DNA of 64,000 bases, taken from NCBI GenBank assembly GCA_964572225.1, contig CAZNFR010000005.1:8340-72339 (forward strand). The letters run 5' to 3'. This DNA is from CAZNFR01 sp964572225 (GTDB lineage: Bacteria > Bacteroidota > Bacteroidia > Bacteroidales > GCA-2748055). Below the pieces are notes generated by a model, which was not told the origin of the DNA, did not search any database, and saw only the letters and a program-made list of their open reading frames with translations. A program made the translations under genes and the position numbers. Positions 42,049 through 51,294 of the stretch are shown here, in pieces. Every line of letters starts with the position of its first letter. Position 1 is the stretch's first letter.

Positions 42049-43512
42049 ATGAACGCAGCCTTGCTACTCGGGATCATTTTCCTCTATTTCACCGTTCTTT
42101 TCATTCTTTCCTGGCTGACAGGGCGTAAGGCTGATAATGCATCATTTTTTATAGGGAACCGGAAATCTCCCTGGTACGTGGTCGCCTTTGGAATGATTGG
42201 TGCATCGCTTTCCGGAGTAACTTTCATTTCAGTACCGGGCTGGGTAGGGGATAGTCAGTTTTCCTACATGCAGATGGTGTTGGGATACCTCCTGGGATAT
42301 TTTTTCATTGCCAATGTACTAATGCCTTTGCACTACCGGCTTAACCTTACTTCGATCTACACCTACCTTGATCAGAGATTTGGAAAGAAATCCTATAAAA
42401 CCGGAGCTTCCTTTTTTCTGGTTTCGAGAATCATCGGAGCTTCATTCCGGTTGTATCTGGTTGCCTCGGTCCTTCAATTTACCATTTTCCAGTCATTGGG
42501 AATACCCTTCGTAGTTACGGTGGGGGTTACCATTGCCCTGATCTGGCTGTATACTTTCAGGGGAGGAATAAAAACCATAATCTGGACAGACAGTCTTCAA
42601 ACCCTGGGTATGCTGATGTCGGTGGTCATAGCCCTTCTTCTGATCGGACGGGAGATGCAACTCGATCCAGGAACCATGATAAGCATGATCAGGGAAAGTG
42701 ATTATTCAAGAATCTGGTTTTTCGACGACTGGAAAGCAGAACAACACTTTGTCAAGCAATTTATCGCCGGAGCATTTATCGCCATTGTTATGACAGGCCT
42801 GGATCAGGATATGATGCAAAAAAACCTTAGTTGCAGAAATATCCGGGAAGCCAAAAAGAATATGTACTGGATGAGTATATCGCTGGTGCCTGTGAACCTC
42901 CTTTTCCTGAGTCTTGGAGCAGTTTTGTTTATTTATGCTGAAAAAACCGGAATTCAAATTCCCGAACAGACCGATAATCTTTTCCCCCTTATAGCCACCG
43001 GTGGGTATTTGTCCGTAACCCTCATGGTTTTCTTTATCATCGGACTGGTAGCAGCCGCATATTCAAGTGCCGATTCTGCCCTTACTTCCCTTACAACCTC
43101 TTTCACCTATGATATCCTGGAAGCAGGCGAAAAGGACGAAGCCGAGCTGAGAAAAACCCGGATTGCGGTACATATTATGATCAGCCTGGTACTCGGAATG
43201 GTAATCATGATTTTTCGCGCGATCAACGACGAGAACGTGATCTCTGCCATTTTCCGGGTTGCAGGATATACCTATGGGCCTTTGCTCGGACTTTATTCCT
43301 TCGGACTTTATACCCGGAGGAAGGTTTTGGATAAAGCCGTACCCTTTATAGCCATTCTTTCACCCGTCCTTACTTACCTGATAAATTATCATTCCGAATC
43401 CTGGCTAATGGGTTACAAATTCGGTTTTGAACTTCTGCTGTTAAACGGATTGATCACCTTTCTGGGACTTACCCTTTTTATGAAAAAAGAAAGGACTGAG
43501 AAAAGGCTTTAG
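42049..43512 (+). CDS. Sodium:solute symporter (SSS family)
   Basis: A 487-residue membrane protein with about thirteen hydrophobic segments. It follows the LeuT-like SSS pattern: an N-terminal helix then SFFIGNRKSPWYVVAFGMIG, GASLSGVTFISVPGW, SFRLYLVASVLQF and the family segment AAAYSSADSALTSLTTSF, whose Ser residues line the sodium site in relatives. It imports an unknown solute using the sodium gradient, which would be maintained by the Na+-NQR in this window. It starts 6 bases after recR and overlaps the convergent acyl-CoA ligase by 4 bases (TTAG). Confidence 0.92.
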   Translation: MNAALLLGIIFLYFTVLFILSWLTGRKADNASFFIGNRKSPWYVVAFGMIGASLSGVTFISVPGWVGDSQFSYMQMVLGYLLGYFFIANVLMPLHYRLNLTSIYTYLDQRFGKKSYKTGASFFLVSRIIGASFRLYLVASVLQFTIFQSLGIPFVVTVGVTIALIWLYTFRGGIKTIIWTDSLQTLGMLMSVVIALLLIGREMQLDPGTMISMIRESDYSRIWFFDDWKAEQHFVKQFIAGAFIAIVMTGLDQDMMQKNLSCRNIREAKKNMYWMSISLVPVNLLFLSLGAVLFIYAEKTGIQIPEQTDNLFPLIATGGYLSVTLMVFFIIGLVAAAYSSADSALTSLTTSFTYDILEAGEKDEAELRKTRIAVHIMISLVLGMVIMIFRAINDENVISAIFRVAGYTYGPLLGLYSFGLYTRRKVLDKAVPFIAILSPVLTYLINYHSESWLMGYKFGFELLLLNGLITFLGLTLFMKKERTEKRL

Positions 43513-45290
43513 TTTTTTCCTACCGCATAAATTTCCCTCAAAACATCCTTATAATTCTCATAGAGAACTTTCCTTTTCAGTTTGAGAGTGGGTGACATTT
43601 CACCCGATTGAGGGCTCCATTCTTCCACCACCAGGCGAAACCTCTTGATATGTTCGGTCTGCCCCAGCTTTTTATTGATCTCGTTTACCTCTTTCTGAAA
43701 GCGGTTTATTAGCTCGGGAATGCTTATCAGCTCAAGGTTATCTCTGTATTTTACCGAGTGAAGGGACGCCCAGTTATGCAGAAATTCGAAATTGGGGGAG
43801 ATCAGAGCGCTTGCGAACTTCTCATTTTCACCAACCACCATCGCATTCTCGATAAAGAATGATTCCTTCATTTTATTTTCGATTACCTGTGGGGCAATGT
43901 ATTTCCCACTCGAAAGCTTGAACATTTCCTTCTTGCGATCCGTGATTTTAAGGTACTCACCCTCAACCAACTCACCTATGTCGCCGGTATGTAACCATCC
44001 CTCCTCGTCAATTACTTCCCGGGTGAGCTCCGGCTCCTTATAGTATCCCATCATAATGTTTGGACCTTTGCATAGGATTTCCCCGTCGGGTCCTATCTTC
44101 ATCTCCACATTTTCCAGAACCGGACCCACAGTTCCGAAACGGACCTTTTTTGGAGTCAGGGTATTGACCGCAATTACAGGCGAGGTTTCAGTGAGCCCGT
44201 ATCCCTCCAGAACCCTTATCCCTGATGCCCAAAAAATGCGTGCCAGTCTGGGTTGAAGCGATGCACCTCCGGAAACCACCGTTGTTACATTTCCACCCAT
44301 CCCTTCCCTCCATTTAGAAAAGATCAGCTTATCCGCAAGTTTTAATCTTACCCGATACCAAAGTCCATTTTTTTCATCACTATACCTGAGTCCCAGATTT
44401 ACCGCCCAGAAAAAGATTTGTTTTTTCAGATAGGGCAGGTCCTTTCCCTTACCAATGATCCTGTCGTATACTCTTTCCAGCAATCGGGGTACGGAATTGA
44501 ACATTTCCGGTTTTATGTCCTTCAGGTCCTGTACAATGGTTCCCATATTCTCTGCGTAATAAATGCTCATTCCCTTATACTGGAAATGGTAGTTCATCAT
44601 TCTTTCATAAACATGGCTCAGGGGAAGAAAGGAGAGGACCTTATGGCGGTGGTCCAGTTCATGGGCATGAGATGTGCTTACGAAATTGGTTACCAGATTT
44701 CGGTGTGACAGCATCACTCCTTTGGGAAATCCAGTGGTACCCGAGGTGTAAATCAAGGTTACCATCTCTTCCTCTCCGATTCCGTCCTTGATCTTCTCTA
44801 GTTCTTCCTGGTATGTATCTTCGCTTTCTTCTCCTTTGCTGAGGATCTCTTTCCAATGAGAAGCACCTTCAATCTCGTTGTAAGTGAAAAGTCCGCTGAT
44901 CCGTGGGTTTAGGTCCACCAGCGGCCTGATCTTTCCATAAAGCTGGGCATCCGATACAATTACCAGTCTGGGCTCGGAGTGCGTTAGAATATAAGTGTAC
45001 TCCTCCACTGAAATGGTGGGGTAAATTGGGATATGAACGATTCCTGCCTGACTCAGGGCCATATCCATGAAATTCCATTCGGGACGGTTATTCGAAATGC
45101 TGGCTACGCGGTCCCCTTTTTTTAAACCCATGGCCAGTAACCCATAACTTAATAAATTGGCTATCCGGATGTACTCACTGGCAGAATACCTTACCCAGTC
45201 ACCTTCATCTTTACCGGCCAGGACATCGGTTTTTTCAGAAAATCTTTCTTTATACCTCCCAAGAAGGTCAAAGGTTCTTTTAACTTCCAT
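43509..45290 (-). CDS. Long-chain fatty acid-CoA ligase (AMP-forming)
   Basis: A 593-residue adenylate-forming enzyme. The AMP-binding P-loop is TLIYTSGTTGFPKGVMLSHR, the A5 motif is EGYGLTETSP, and A7/A8 are GWLHTGDIG and ITDRKKEMFKLSSGKYI; the C-terminal subdomain ends around MSPTLKLKRK, which contains the catalytic lysine. The type resembles FadD15 long-chain ligases, which activate free fatty acids to acyl-CoA at the membrane. It has a 274-base upstream gap with a -7 element at 45387. It overlaps the convergent symporter gene by 4 bases. Confidence 0.92.
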   Translation of the reverse strand: MEVKRTFDLLGRYKERFSEKTDVLAGKDEGDWVRYSASEYIRIANLLSYGLLAMGLKKGDRVASISNNRPEWNFMDMALSQAGIVHIPIYPTISVEEYTYILTHSEPRLVIVSDAQLYGKIRPLVDLNPRISGLFTYNEIEGASHWKEILSKGEESEDTYQEELEKIKDGIGEEEMVTLIYTSGTTGFPKGVMLSHRNLVTNFVSTSHAHELDHRHKVLSFLPLSHVYERMMNYHFQYKGMSIYYAENMGTIVQDLKDIKPEMFNSVPRLLERVYDRIIGKGKDLPYLKKQIFFWAVNLGLRYSDEKNGLWYRVRLKLADKLIFSKWREGMGGNVTTVVSGGASLQPRLARIFWASGIRVLEGYGLTETSPVIAVNTLTPKKVRFGTVGPVLENVEMKIGPDGEILCKGPNIMMGYYKEPELTREVIDEEGWLHTGDIGELVEGEYLKITDRKKEMFKLSSGKYIAPQVIENKMKESFFIENAMVVGENEKFASALISPNFEFLHNWASLHSVKYRDNLELISIPELINRFQKEVNEINKKLGQTEHIKRFRLVVEEWSPQSGEMSPTLKLKRKVLYENYKDVLREIYAVGKN

Positions 45291-45386
45291 AGCAGAGTTT
45301 TAGTTGTGTTCTGTAGTTTATCGTCCCAGACAGACCCCAATTCGCCCGGGAAGTCTGAGTATTAGGTTCATAGTTTCCTTAACCGG

Positions 45387-45394
45387 CAAATATA
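45387..45394 (-). promoter_or_regulatory. Bacteroidota -7 promoter element for the acyl-CoA ligase
   Basis: The minus-strand TATATTTG matches TAnnTTTG, 97 bases before the ATG at 45290. The rest of the 45291-45563 gap shows no ORF or RNA gene that I can support. Confidence 0.38.
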
Positions 45395-45563
45395 GGTAAA
45401 ACCTGATATATTTTTCGAATGTTTTTTTCGGGAAGAAAAGGATTTTATACACTCTTACGTAACCTTCTCATCCTCAGTGGTTAAAAATGATATCCTTTTT
45501 TGATTTTTCGACCCAAACAATTAGTGCAGGGAATTGTTCCTTAAAGTATTATACCCTGTTGTT

Positions 45564-46433
45564 ATGAAAAAAAGTGTATTAGTGATTGCCGGAGTTTTAT
45601 TCGGTTTTTTTTGTTTGTCCGCCCAGGATCTCCCTGCTTACGCCATTTATAATGCAGAAGGAAAACCTGTCAAATGGAAAAAGATGAAGGAAAGCCTGAA
45701 GGATTCGGATGTGGTTCTTTTTGGCGAAATTCATAATGATCCTATTGCACACTGGTTGCAGCTTAGGCTTACACTTGCCTTGTTTGAAATCAATGAGGAG
45801 AAGATCGTTTTGGGAGCGGAAATGTTTGAAACTGACAACCAATTGATACTCGATGAGTACCTTGATAAATTTTTTGACGATAAAAGATTTGAAGCCGGGG
45901 CGCGGTTATGGAGCAATTATCAGACCGATTACAGACCTCTTGTTTTATTTGCCCGTGAACAGGGTATTCCCTTTATTGCCACCAACATTCCGAGACGTTA
46001 TGCGAATATGGTTTTTCGAAATGGGTTTTCCATGCTGGATTCCCTTTCAGCAGAAGCAAAACAGTTGATCGCGCCTCTGCCCATTCCCTACGATCCGGAT
46101 CTTCCCGGTTACAGGAATATGCTTCAGATGGGGATGGGGCATTCGGCCGATAGCGAAAACTTTCCTCGTTCCCAGGCGATTAAGGATGCAACCATGGCTC
46201 ATTTTATTCTTGAAAACCTTGAGCCCGATCATATTTTCATCCATTTTAACGGGGCTTATCATTCCGATAATTATGAAGGGATCGTATGGTATTTGAATAC
46301 CTATCGGGAAGGATTGAAAATATCGACCATTTCCACGGTATACCAGGCGGATATTGAGGAGTTTGAAGATGATAATCTGTCGAAAGCCGATTTTATCATC
46401 GTAGTTCCTGAAGATATGACTAAAACCTACTAA
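45564..46433 (+). CDS. ChaN family protein (putative haem/iron-associated)
   Basis: A 289-residue protein from the ATG at 45564 (MKKSVLVIAGVLFGFF); an earlier start at 45534 would place ten residues before the signal peptide. The ChaN/DUF399 motif VVLFGEIHNDPIAHWLQ is followed by LGAEMFETDNQ and a C-terminal HIFIHFNGAYHSDNYEGI, the conserved His residues of the family. Campylobacter ChaN is a haem-binding lipoprotein in iron uptake. Here the signal peptide ends LSAQD and no proper lipobox is seen, so it may be soluble in the periplasm. It is convergent with alaS, 30 bases apart. Confidence 0.85.
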   Translation: MKKSVLVIAGVLFGFFCLSAQDLPAYAIYNAEGKPVKWKKMKESLKDSDVVLFGEIHNDPIAHWLQLRLTLALFEINEEKIVLGAEMFETDNQLILDEYLDKFFDDKRFEAGARLWSNYQTDYRPLVLFAREQGIPFIATNIPRRYANMVFRNGFSMLDSLSAEAKQLIAPLPIPYDPDLPGYRNMLQMGMGHSADSENFPRSQAIKDATMAHFILENLEPDHIFIHFNGAYHSDNYEGIVWYLNTYREGLKISTISTVYQADIEEFEDDNLSKADFIIVVPEDMTKTY

Positions 46434-46463
46434 AGGGTTCCGGGTCCTGCTTCAAGGGTATTT

Positions 46464-49088
46464 TCAGATCAGCTTAAGTATTTCTCTTACCTTATTTATA
46501 GAGGCATCAATGCCGCCGGGATTTTTTCCTCCTGCCGTTGCAAAGAAGGGTTGTCCTCCTCCTCCGCCCTGAATTTCCCCGGATACTTCGCGGATAATTT
46601 TGGATGCATCCAGTTGTTTGGTCTTAACCAGGTTTTCGGAGATCATTATGGAAATATTCGCCTTGCCTTTAATGTCTGCTCCGAGGACAAGTACAAGATT
46701 GGTAAGATTGTTTTTTACCTGGAAAGAAATATCTCTAAGGAGGGATGCAGAATTCACCTCAATTTTCTCTCCTACGAAATTGATCCCGTTGATATCTTCC
46801 GTTTTTTGAGAGATCTGCTTTGAGATTATGGCTTTCTTTTCAGCCATTAGCTGTTCCAGTTCCTTTCCGGTTCCTTCCAGTTCTTCTCTCAATTGCTTTA
46901 CACTGCCAGGGAGGTCTTTACTTGCCGGGAAAAGTGAGCGAATGGTTTCATATTCCTGGTTCCTTTCCTGAACAAATTCCAGGGCTTTTTCACCTGAAAC
47001 GGCCTCGATTCTTCGGATTCCGGCGGCAACAGCACTTTCTTTAAGAATGAGAAACAGTCCGATCTGGCCGGTTGCTTCCGCATGGGTTCCACCACAGAGT
47101 TCCACGGATTCCCCGAAGCGGATGACCCGCACACGGTCCCCGTATTTTTCCCCAAAGAGAGCCATCGCGCCCATTCCCATAGCCTCTGCTATTGGCATTT
47201 CCCGATGTTCTTCACGAGGAATATTCTGACGGATCCTGCTATTAACGATCTTTTCAATTTCCAGTAATTCTTCCTGGGTTATTTTGGAGAAGTGGGAAAA
47301 ATCGAACCGCAGGTAATCGGGGTGAACCAGACTTCCCTTTTGTTCCACATGATCCCCCAGAACCTCTCTGAGGGCATGATGCAGAAGATGGGTGGAGGTG
47401 TGGTTATTTACGGTATTAATCCTCATTCCGCTGTTTACCACTGCGGTAAATTCAATTGTGAGATCCTTTGGGAGCTCTTTGGTTATATGGACAATAAGCT
47501 CGTTTTCCTTTTCAGTCTGTATAATACTGTATTTTTTCCCAACACCTTCAATATATCCTGTATCCCCTACCTGTCCGCCGCTCTCAGCATAGAACGGGGT
47601 CTGATTGAAAACCAGCTGGTAAAGGTCCTTTCCTTTCTGACTGATCTTTCTGAATCGGGTAATCTTTACCCTGGATCTGAGCTGTTCATACCCGGTAAAT
47701 TCAGTGCCTTCCGTTTCTTCCAGAATGGTCCAGTCACCCGTCTCCTTGCTGGCATCCTCCCTCGACCTTCCTTTTTGAAGGGTCATTTCCCGGTTGTATT
47801 CTTCCATGTTCACTTCCATGTTTTTTTCCTGGAGGATAAGCCGGGTAAGGTCGATGGGAAAGCCATAGGTGTCATAAAGTTCAAACGCGGTTTTTCCACT
47901 TACCAGGGTAGAATCCGTTTTCCTGTTTTCCTCCGTAAGAGTTTCAAGCAGGCTGATTCCTTTGTCGAGGGTGCGAAGGAAGGATTGCTCTTCCTCCCTT
48001 ATTACCCTTTTGATCAATTCCTGCTGTGCAGAAAGCTCAGGGTAGGCTGTACCCATAAAGTCGGTCAGTGGATCCACGAGCTGATAGAGAAAGGGTTCAT
48101 TTTGACCAAGAAAGGTGAAGGCATACCGGACTGCCCTGCGGAGAATTCTGCGAATCACATACCCGGCCTTATTATTGGAAGGTAACTGTCCGTCGGTAAT
48201 CGCAAAAGAAATGGCCCGGATGTGATCAGAAATTACCCGCATGGCAATGTCGTTTGAAGGATCCTTACCATAGCTGATTCCGGTTAGTTCCGTAATTTTG
48301 GAGATCAATCCCTGAAAAATATCGGTATCATAGTTGGATCTTTTTCCCTGCACTACCATGCAAAGTCGTTCAAACCCCATCCCCGTATCCACATGCTTTT
48401 GAGGCAGTGGATGTAGCTTACCACCGGCATCCCTGTTAAACTGTATAAATACCAGGTTCCATATTTCAATTACCTCAGGATGATCTGCGTTAACCAGTTC
48501 ACGACCTGATTTATCCTTCTTTTTCTCCTCAGGTCTTATATCCACATGGATCTCTGAACAGGGTCCACAAGGTCCCGTATCACCCATTTCCCAGAAGTTA
48601 TCTTTTTTAGAACCTGTAAGGATTTGATTTTCAGGAAGATATTCTTTCCAGATATTCATGGCCTCCTCATCCAAATCGGTATTATCCTCCTTATTACCTT
48701 CAAATACCGTGGCATACAGGTTTGAAGGATCAATTTTCATCACCTTCGTCAGGAATTCCCAGGCATGATCAATGGCTTCTTTTTTGAAATAATCGCCAAA
48801 AGACCAGTTACCCAGCATTTCAAACATGGTATGATGATAGGTGTCTTTCCCAACCTCCTCAAGATCATTATGTTTTCCTGATACCCTCAGGCATTTCTGG
48901 GAGTTTGCCACTCTTTTGCTCTCCGGTTTCCGATTCCCCAAAAAGATATCTTTAAACTGGTTCATCCCAGCATTGGTAAACATAAGAGTGGGGTCATTTT
49001 TAATGACCATAGGTGCTGAATCAACGATGAAATGGTCCTTCTCACGAAAAAAATCAAAAAACGCCTGTCTGATCTCACTGGAATTCAT
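46464..49088 (-). CDS. alaS: Alanyl-tRNA synthetase
   Basis: An 874-residue class II synthetase, near the 876 of E. coli. The N-terminal catalytic core has FFDFFREKDH, PTLMFTNAGMNQFKD and TYHHTMFEMLGNWSFGDYF. The editing domain has the zinc motif THLLHHALREVLG and CGGTHAEATGQIG. The C-terminal domain ends with the glycine-rich GGGGGQPFFATAGG. It charges tRNA-Ala and edits Ser and Gly. It stands alone and is divergent from the first M23 peptidase. A GC-rich hairpin is found about 57-80 bases before its start. Confidence 0.97.
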   Translation of the reverse strand: MNSSEIRQAFFDFFREKDHFIVDSAPMVIKNDPTLMFTNAGMNQFKDIFLGNRKPESKRVANSQKCLRVSGKHNDLEEVGKDTYHHTMFEMLGNWSFGDYFKKEAIDHAWEFLTKVMKIDPSNLYATVFEGNKEDNTDLDEEAMNIWKEYLPENQILTGSKKDNFWEMGDTGPCGPCSEIHVDIRPEEKKKDKSGRELVNADHPEVIEIWNLVFIQFNRDAGGKLHPLPQKHVDTGMGFERLCMVVQGKRSNYDTDIFQGLISKITELTGISYGKDPSNDIAMRVISDHIRAISFAITDGQLPSNNKAGYVIRRILRRAVRYAFTFLGQNEPFLYQLVDPLTDFMGTAYPELSAQQELIKRVIREEEQSFLRTLDKGISLLETLTEENRKTDSTLVSGKTAFELYDTYGFPIDLTRLILQEKNMEVNMEEYNREMTLQKGRSREDASKETGDWTILEETEGTEFTGYEQLRSRVKITRFRKISQKGKDLYQLVFNQTPFYAESGGQVGDTGYIEGVGKKYSIIQTEKENELIVHITKELPKDLTIEFTAVVNSGMRINTVNNHTSTHLLHHALREVLGDHVEQKGSLVHPDYLRFDFSHFSKITQEELLEIEKIVNSRIRQNIPREEHREMPIAEAMGMGAMALFGEKYGDRVRVIRFGESVELCGGTHAEATGQIGLFLILKESAVAAGIRRIEAVSGEKALEFVQERNQEYETIRSLFPASKDLPGSVKQLREELEGTGKELEQLMAEKKAIISKQISQKTEDINGINFVGEKIEVNSASLLRDISFQVKNNLTNLVLVLGADIKGKANISIMISENLVKTKQLDASKIIREVSGEIQGGGGGQPFFATAGGKNPGGIDASINKVREILKLI

Positions 49089-49144
49089 TCTTACTATTTA
49101 AATTAATTTTAAATTATATAAAACTTGTAACATTAAAGATGAAA

Positions 49145-49168
49145 GGCCTGTAAAAATCAATGCAGGCC
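49145..49168. other. GC-rich hairpin between alaS and the M23 genes
   Basis: Arms GGCCTG (49145-49150) and CAGGCC (49163-49168) are perfectly complementary around 12 bases. If alaS is transcribed from beyond this point, the hairpin would be in its leader. It lies just upstream of the M23 promoter. Confidence 0.35.
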
Positions 49169-49178
49169 GGGTAATCGG

Positions 49179-49209
49179 TTGTAAAATTAATTTATTTCAT
49201 TTACATTTG
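49179..49209 (+). promoter_or_regulatory. Bacteroidota promoter for the M23 peptidase genes (-33 TTG, -7 TACATTTG)
   Basis: TTG at 49179-49181 is followed after 20 bases by TACATTTG at 49202-49209. This is the best two-part match to the Bacteroidota consensus in the window. The -7 element is 45 bases before the ATG at 49254. Confidence 0.5.
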
Positions 49210-49253
49210 GCGTCTACCCGAGATTAATTTGTTGTTAGTATTGATTGTTTACC

Positions 49254-50207
49254 ATGTTCAGGGCTAAGTATTATTATAATTCCGAAACATTGCGTTTTGA
49301 GAAGGTAAAATCAACTTTCTCAGAAAATTTGAAGAAAGGAGGAGTCATTCTCCTGGGAATCGGAGTATTGGTCATTGGATCCAGGTTGCTTCTCGATGAT
49401 AAACTGGAAAGTCCAAAAGTAAAATACTTCACCAAAAGAAATACAGAGCTCAGGGAGGCTTATCAGACCCTCAATTCTGAATTAACCAAAGCCGAACAGG
49501 TTTTATCGGAGATTGGCTTGAGAGACGATAATTTATACCGTTCGGTTTTTGATTTGGAGCCCATTCCCAGTTCGGTTCGGGAAGCAGGTTTTGGGGGATC
49601 TGACGAGTATAGCGCGGAGCTTTATTCCAGAAATTCTGAATTTGTGTACTCTACTGCCCAGAAACTTGATCAACTTTCAACCAAAGCCAGGATTCAGTCA
49701 GTATCCCTTTCCACATTATACAGAAAAGCCAAAGAGCAACGGGAACTTCTTCGCCGAAAACCATCCATACAACCCATTTCTCCAGCCGACAGATTTTGGC
49801 TCACTTCTACCTTCGGCTATCGATGGGACCCATTCACAAAGGCACGCAGAATGCATCAGGGCATAGACCTGGCAGGAGAGGTTGGTTTGCAGATCTATGC
49901 CAGTGGAGATGGGGTGGTTGTGGCGGCCGAATATAATCACCATGGATATGGTAATGAAGTTGTGATTGATCATGGGTTCGGTTATGAATCCATTTATGCT
50001 CATCTGGATGAGATTCTGGTGAAAAAAGGGCAAAACGTAAAAAGAGGCGAACTTATTGGAAAACTTGGTTCCACCGGCCGTTCTACGGGACCTCACCTTC
50101 ATTATGAGATTCGGAAGAATTCCCAGCCAGTAAATCCCATGTATTTCTTCTACGAGGACCTTACTCCCGGGGAATATGAGGAAATTATCGCTCTTACCCT
50201 TCCCTGA
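49254..50207 (+). CDS. Membrane-anchored M23 (LytM-type) metallopeptidase, copy 1
   Basis: A 317-residue protein from the ATG at 49254; a TTG three codons earlier is less likely. An N-terminal cytoplasmic stretch (YYYNSETLRFEKV) precedes one membrane helix (30-48), a coiled-coil-like region (55-165) and the M23 domain (about 185-300). The zinc ligands are His201 and Asp205 (MHQGIDLAG) and His283 (GPHLHYEI), and His250 (YAHLDE) and His281 complete the site, so it should cleave peptidoglycan cross-bridges. It is the first of three tandem paralogues and resembles cell-wall hydrolases of the MepM/NlpD kind. Why three are kept is not known. Confidence 0.91.
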   Translation: MFRAKYYYNSETLRFEKVKSTFSENLKKGGVILLGIGVLVIGSRLLLDDKLESPKVKYFTKRNTELREAYQTLNSELTKAEQVLSEIGLRDDNLYRSVFDLEPIPSSVREAGFGGSDEYSAELYSRNSEFVYSTAQKLDQLSTKARIQSVSLSTLYRKAKEQRELLRRKPSIQPISPADRFWLTSTFGYRWDPFTKARRMHQGIDLAGEVGLQIYASGDGVVVAAEYNHHGYGNEVVIDHGFGYESIYAHLDEILVKKGQNVKRGELIGKLGSTGRSTGPHLHYEIRKNSQPVNPMYFFYEDLTPGEYEEIIALTLP

Positions 50208-50316
50208 TCAGGGAAAACCCGCATTTTGTCATCAAAATTGTTAATTTAATCACACTATTTTTAGGCTAACTGATTGATTTTTTATTATTTTTAGCCCAAT
50301 TCAGACCCTTCTGTCT

Positions 50317-51282
50317 ATGAGCAGGAACCGATTTGTATTTAAGCCCGATAAACTTGAGTATCATCAGGTTGGTAATAACCTGAGTTACAGGGTGGGAAGA
50401 ATACTTTGGATTACCGCATCGGGCCTTTTGGGTGGTTTTTTAATAATCCTCTTTTATTCCCTCTTTTTCGATACGCCCCGGGAAAGGGAATTGAGAGAAG
50501 AAAACAGTTCTCTGTCCAGGGACCATGAATTGCTTTCCCAGAAATACGAAGAGCAGGTGGATACAGTTTTACGGGAACTGGTCAGAATTGATGGAAATAT
50601 TTACCGTGCAATTTTCGAGACCGAACCGCTCAACAGCCCCACGGAAAAATCCCGGATCCGGGATTACAGTCACTTGTTCAAACTGGTAAGTAAAATTATT
50701 GTCGACAGCACCGTGAATGAATTGAATGCGCTGATTAGGGATGTCCGCTTAAATTCGTTGGAATATGTCAATCTGGAAAGAAACCTGTCCCGAAAACAGG
50801 AAATGCTTGCTGTTATCCCGGGGATTCAGCCCATAAAGAATGATGACCTTACCCGGCTTGCCTCTGGTTATGGTGAACGTATGCATCCCTATTATAAAAT
50901 TGTCAAGTTTCACAGCGGGATAGACTTTACTGCACCTACCGGCACAGAAGTATATGCTACGGGAGGTGGAACTATAGAAGAGATTGACCGTACAAGGAGG
51001 GGAAAAGGGAATACCCTCGTTGTTAACCATGGTTTTGGTTATAAAACAATTTACGCTCACCTCGACGATTTTAATGTGAGAACCGGGCAGAAGGTTGAGC
51101 GGGGTGAAGTGATCGGTTGGGTTGGGAATACCGGATTATCGGTTGCGCCACATCTTCATTACGAAGTGTTGTTAAATGGTGAAAATATGGATCCGATACA
51201 TTATTTTTTCCTTGACCTTGATCCGGTTAAATACGATAAGATCATTGAATTATCAGCAAAATCAGGACAATCATTTGATTAA
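50317..51282 (+). CDS. Membrane-anchored M23 (LytM-type) metallopeptidase, copy 2
   Basis: A 321-residue paralogue of its neighbours. It has a short cytoplasmic start (RFVFKPDKLEYHQV), a membrane helix (about 29-50), a coiled-coil-like stretch (58-165) and the M23 domain (about 180-300) with FHSGIDFTAP, IYAHLDDF and APHLHYEV, so all metal-site residues are kept. It follows copy 1 by 109 bases; that gap begins with a TCCCTGATCAGGGA palindrome across the copy 1 stop. TATTTTTA occurs twice in the gap, one base off the -7 consensus, so separate transcription is possible. It precedes copy 3 by 12 bases. Confidence 0.91.
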   Translation: MSRNRFVFKPDKLEYHQVGNNLSYRVGRILWITASGLLGGFLIILFYSLFFDTPRERELREENSSLSRDHELLSQKYEEQVDTVLRELVRIDGNIYRAIFETEPLNSPTEKSRIRDYSHLFKLVSKIIVDSTVNELNALIRDVRLNSLEYVNLERNLSRKQEMLAVIPGIQPIKNDDLTRLASGYGERMHPYYKIVKFHSGIDFTAPTGTEVYATGGGTIEEIDRTRRGKGNTLVVNHGFGYKTIYAHLDDFNVRTGQKVERGEVIGWVGNTGLSVAPHLHYEVLLNGENMDPIHYFFLDLDPVKYDKIIELSAKSGQSFD

Positions 51283-51294
51283 CAAATACTCATT

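Noticed and set aside
45564..45623. A lipobox in the ChaN-like protein.
   Set aside because: The cysteine in GFFCLSAQ lacks the small residues needed before it; signal peptidase I cleavage at LSAQ looks better.
50201..50214. TCCCTGATCAGGGA palindrome at the end of M23 copy 1 as a terminator.
   Set aside because: The hairpin would be only five base pairs and no T tract follows; it may be chance at the stop codon.
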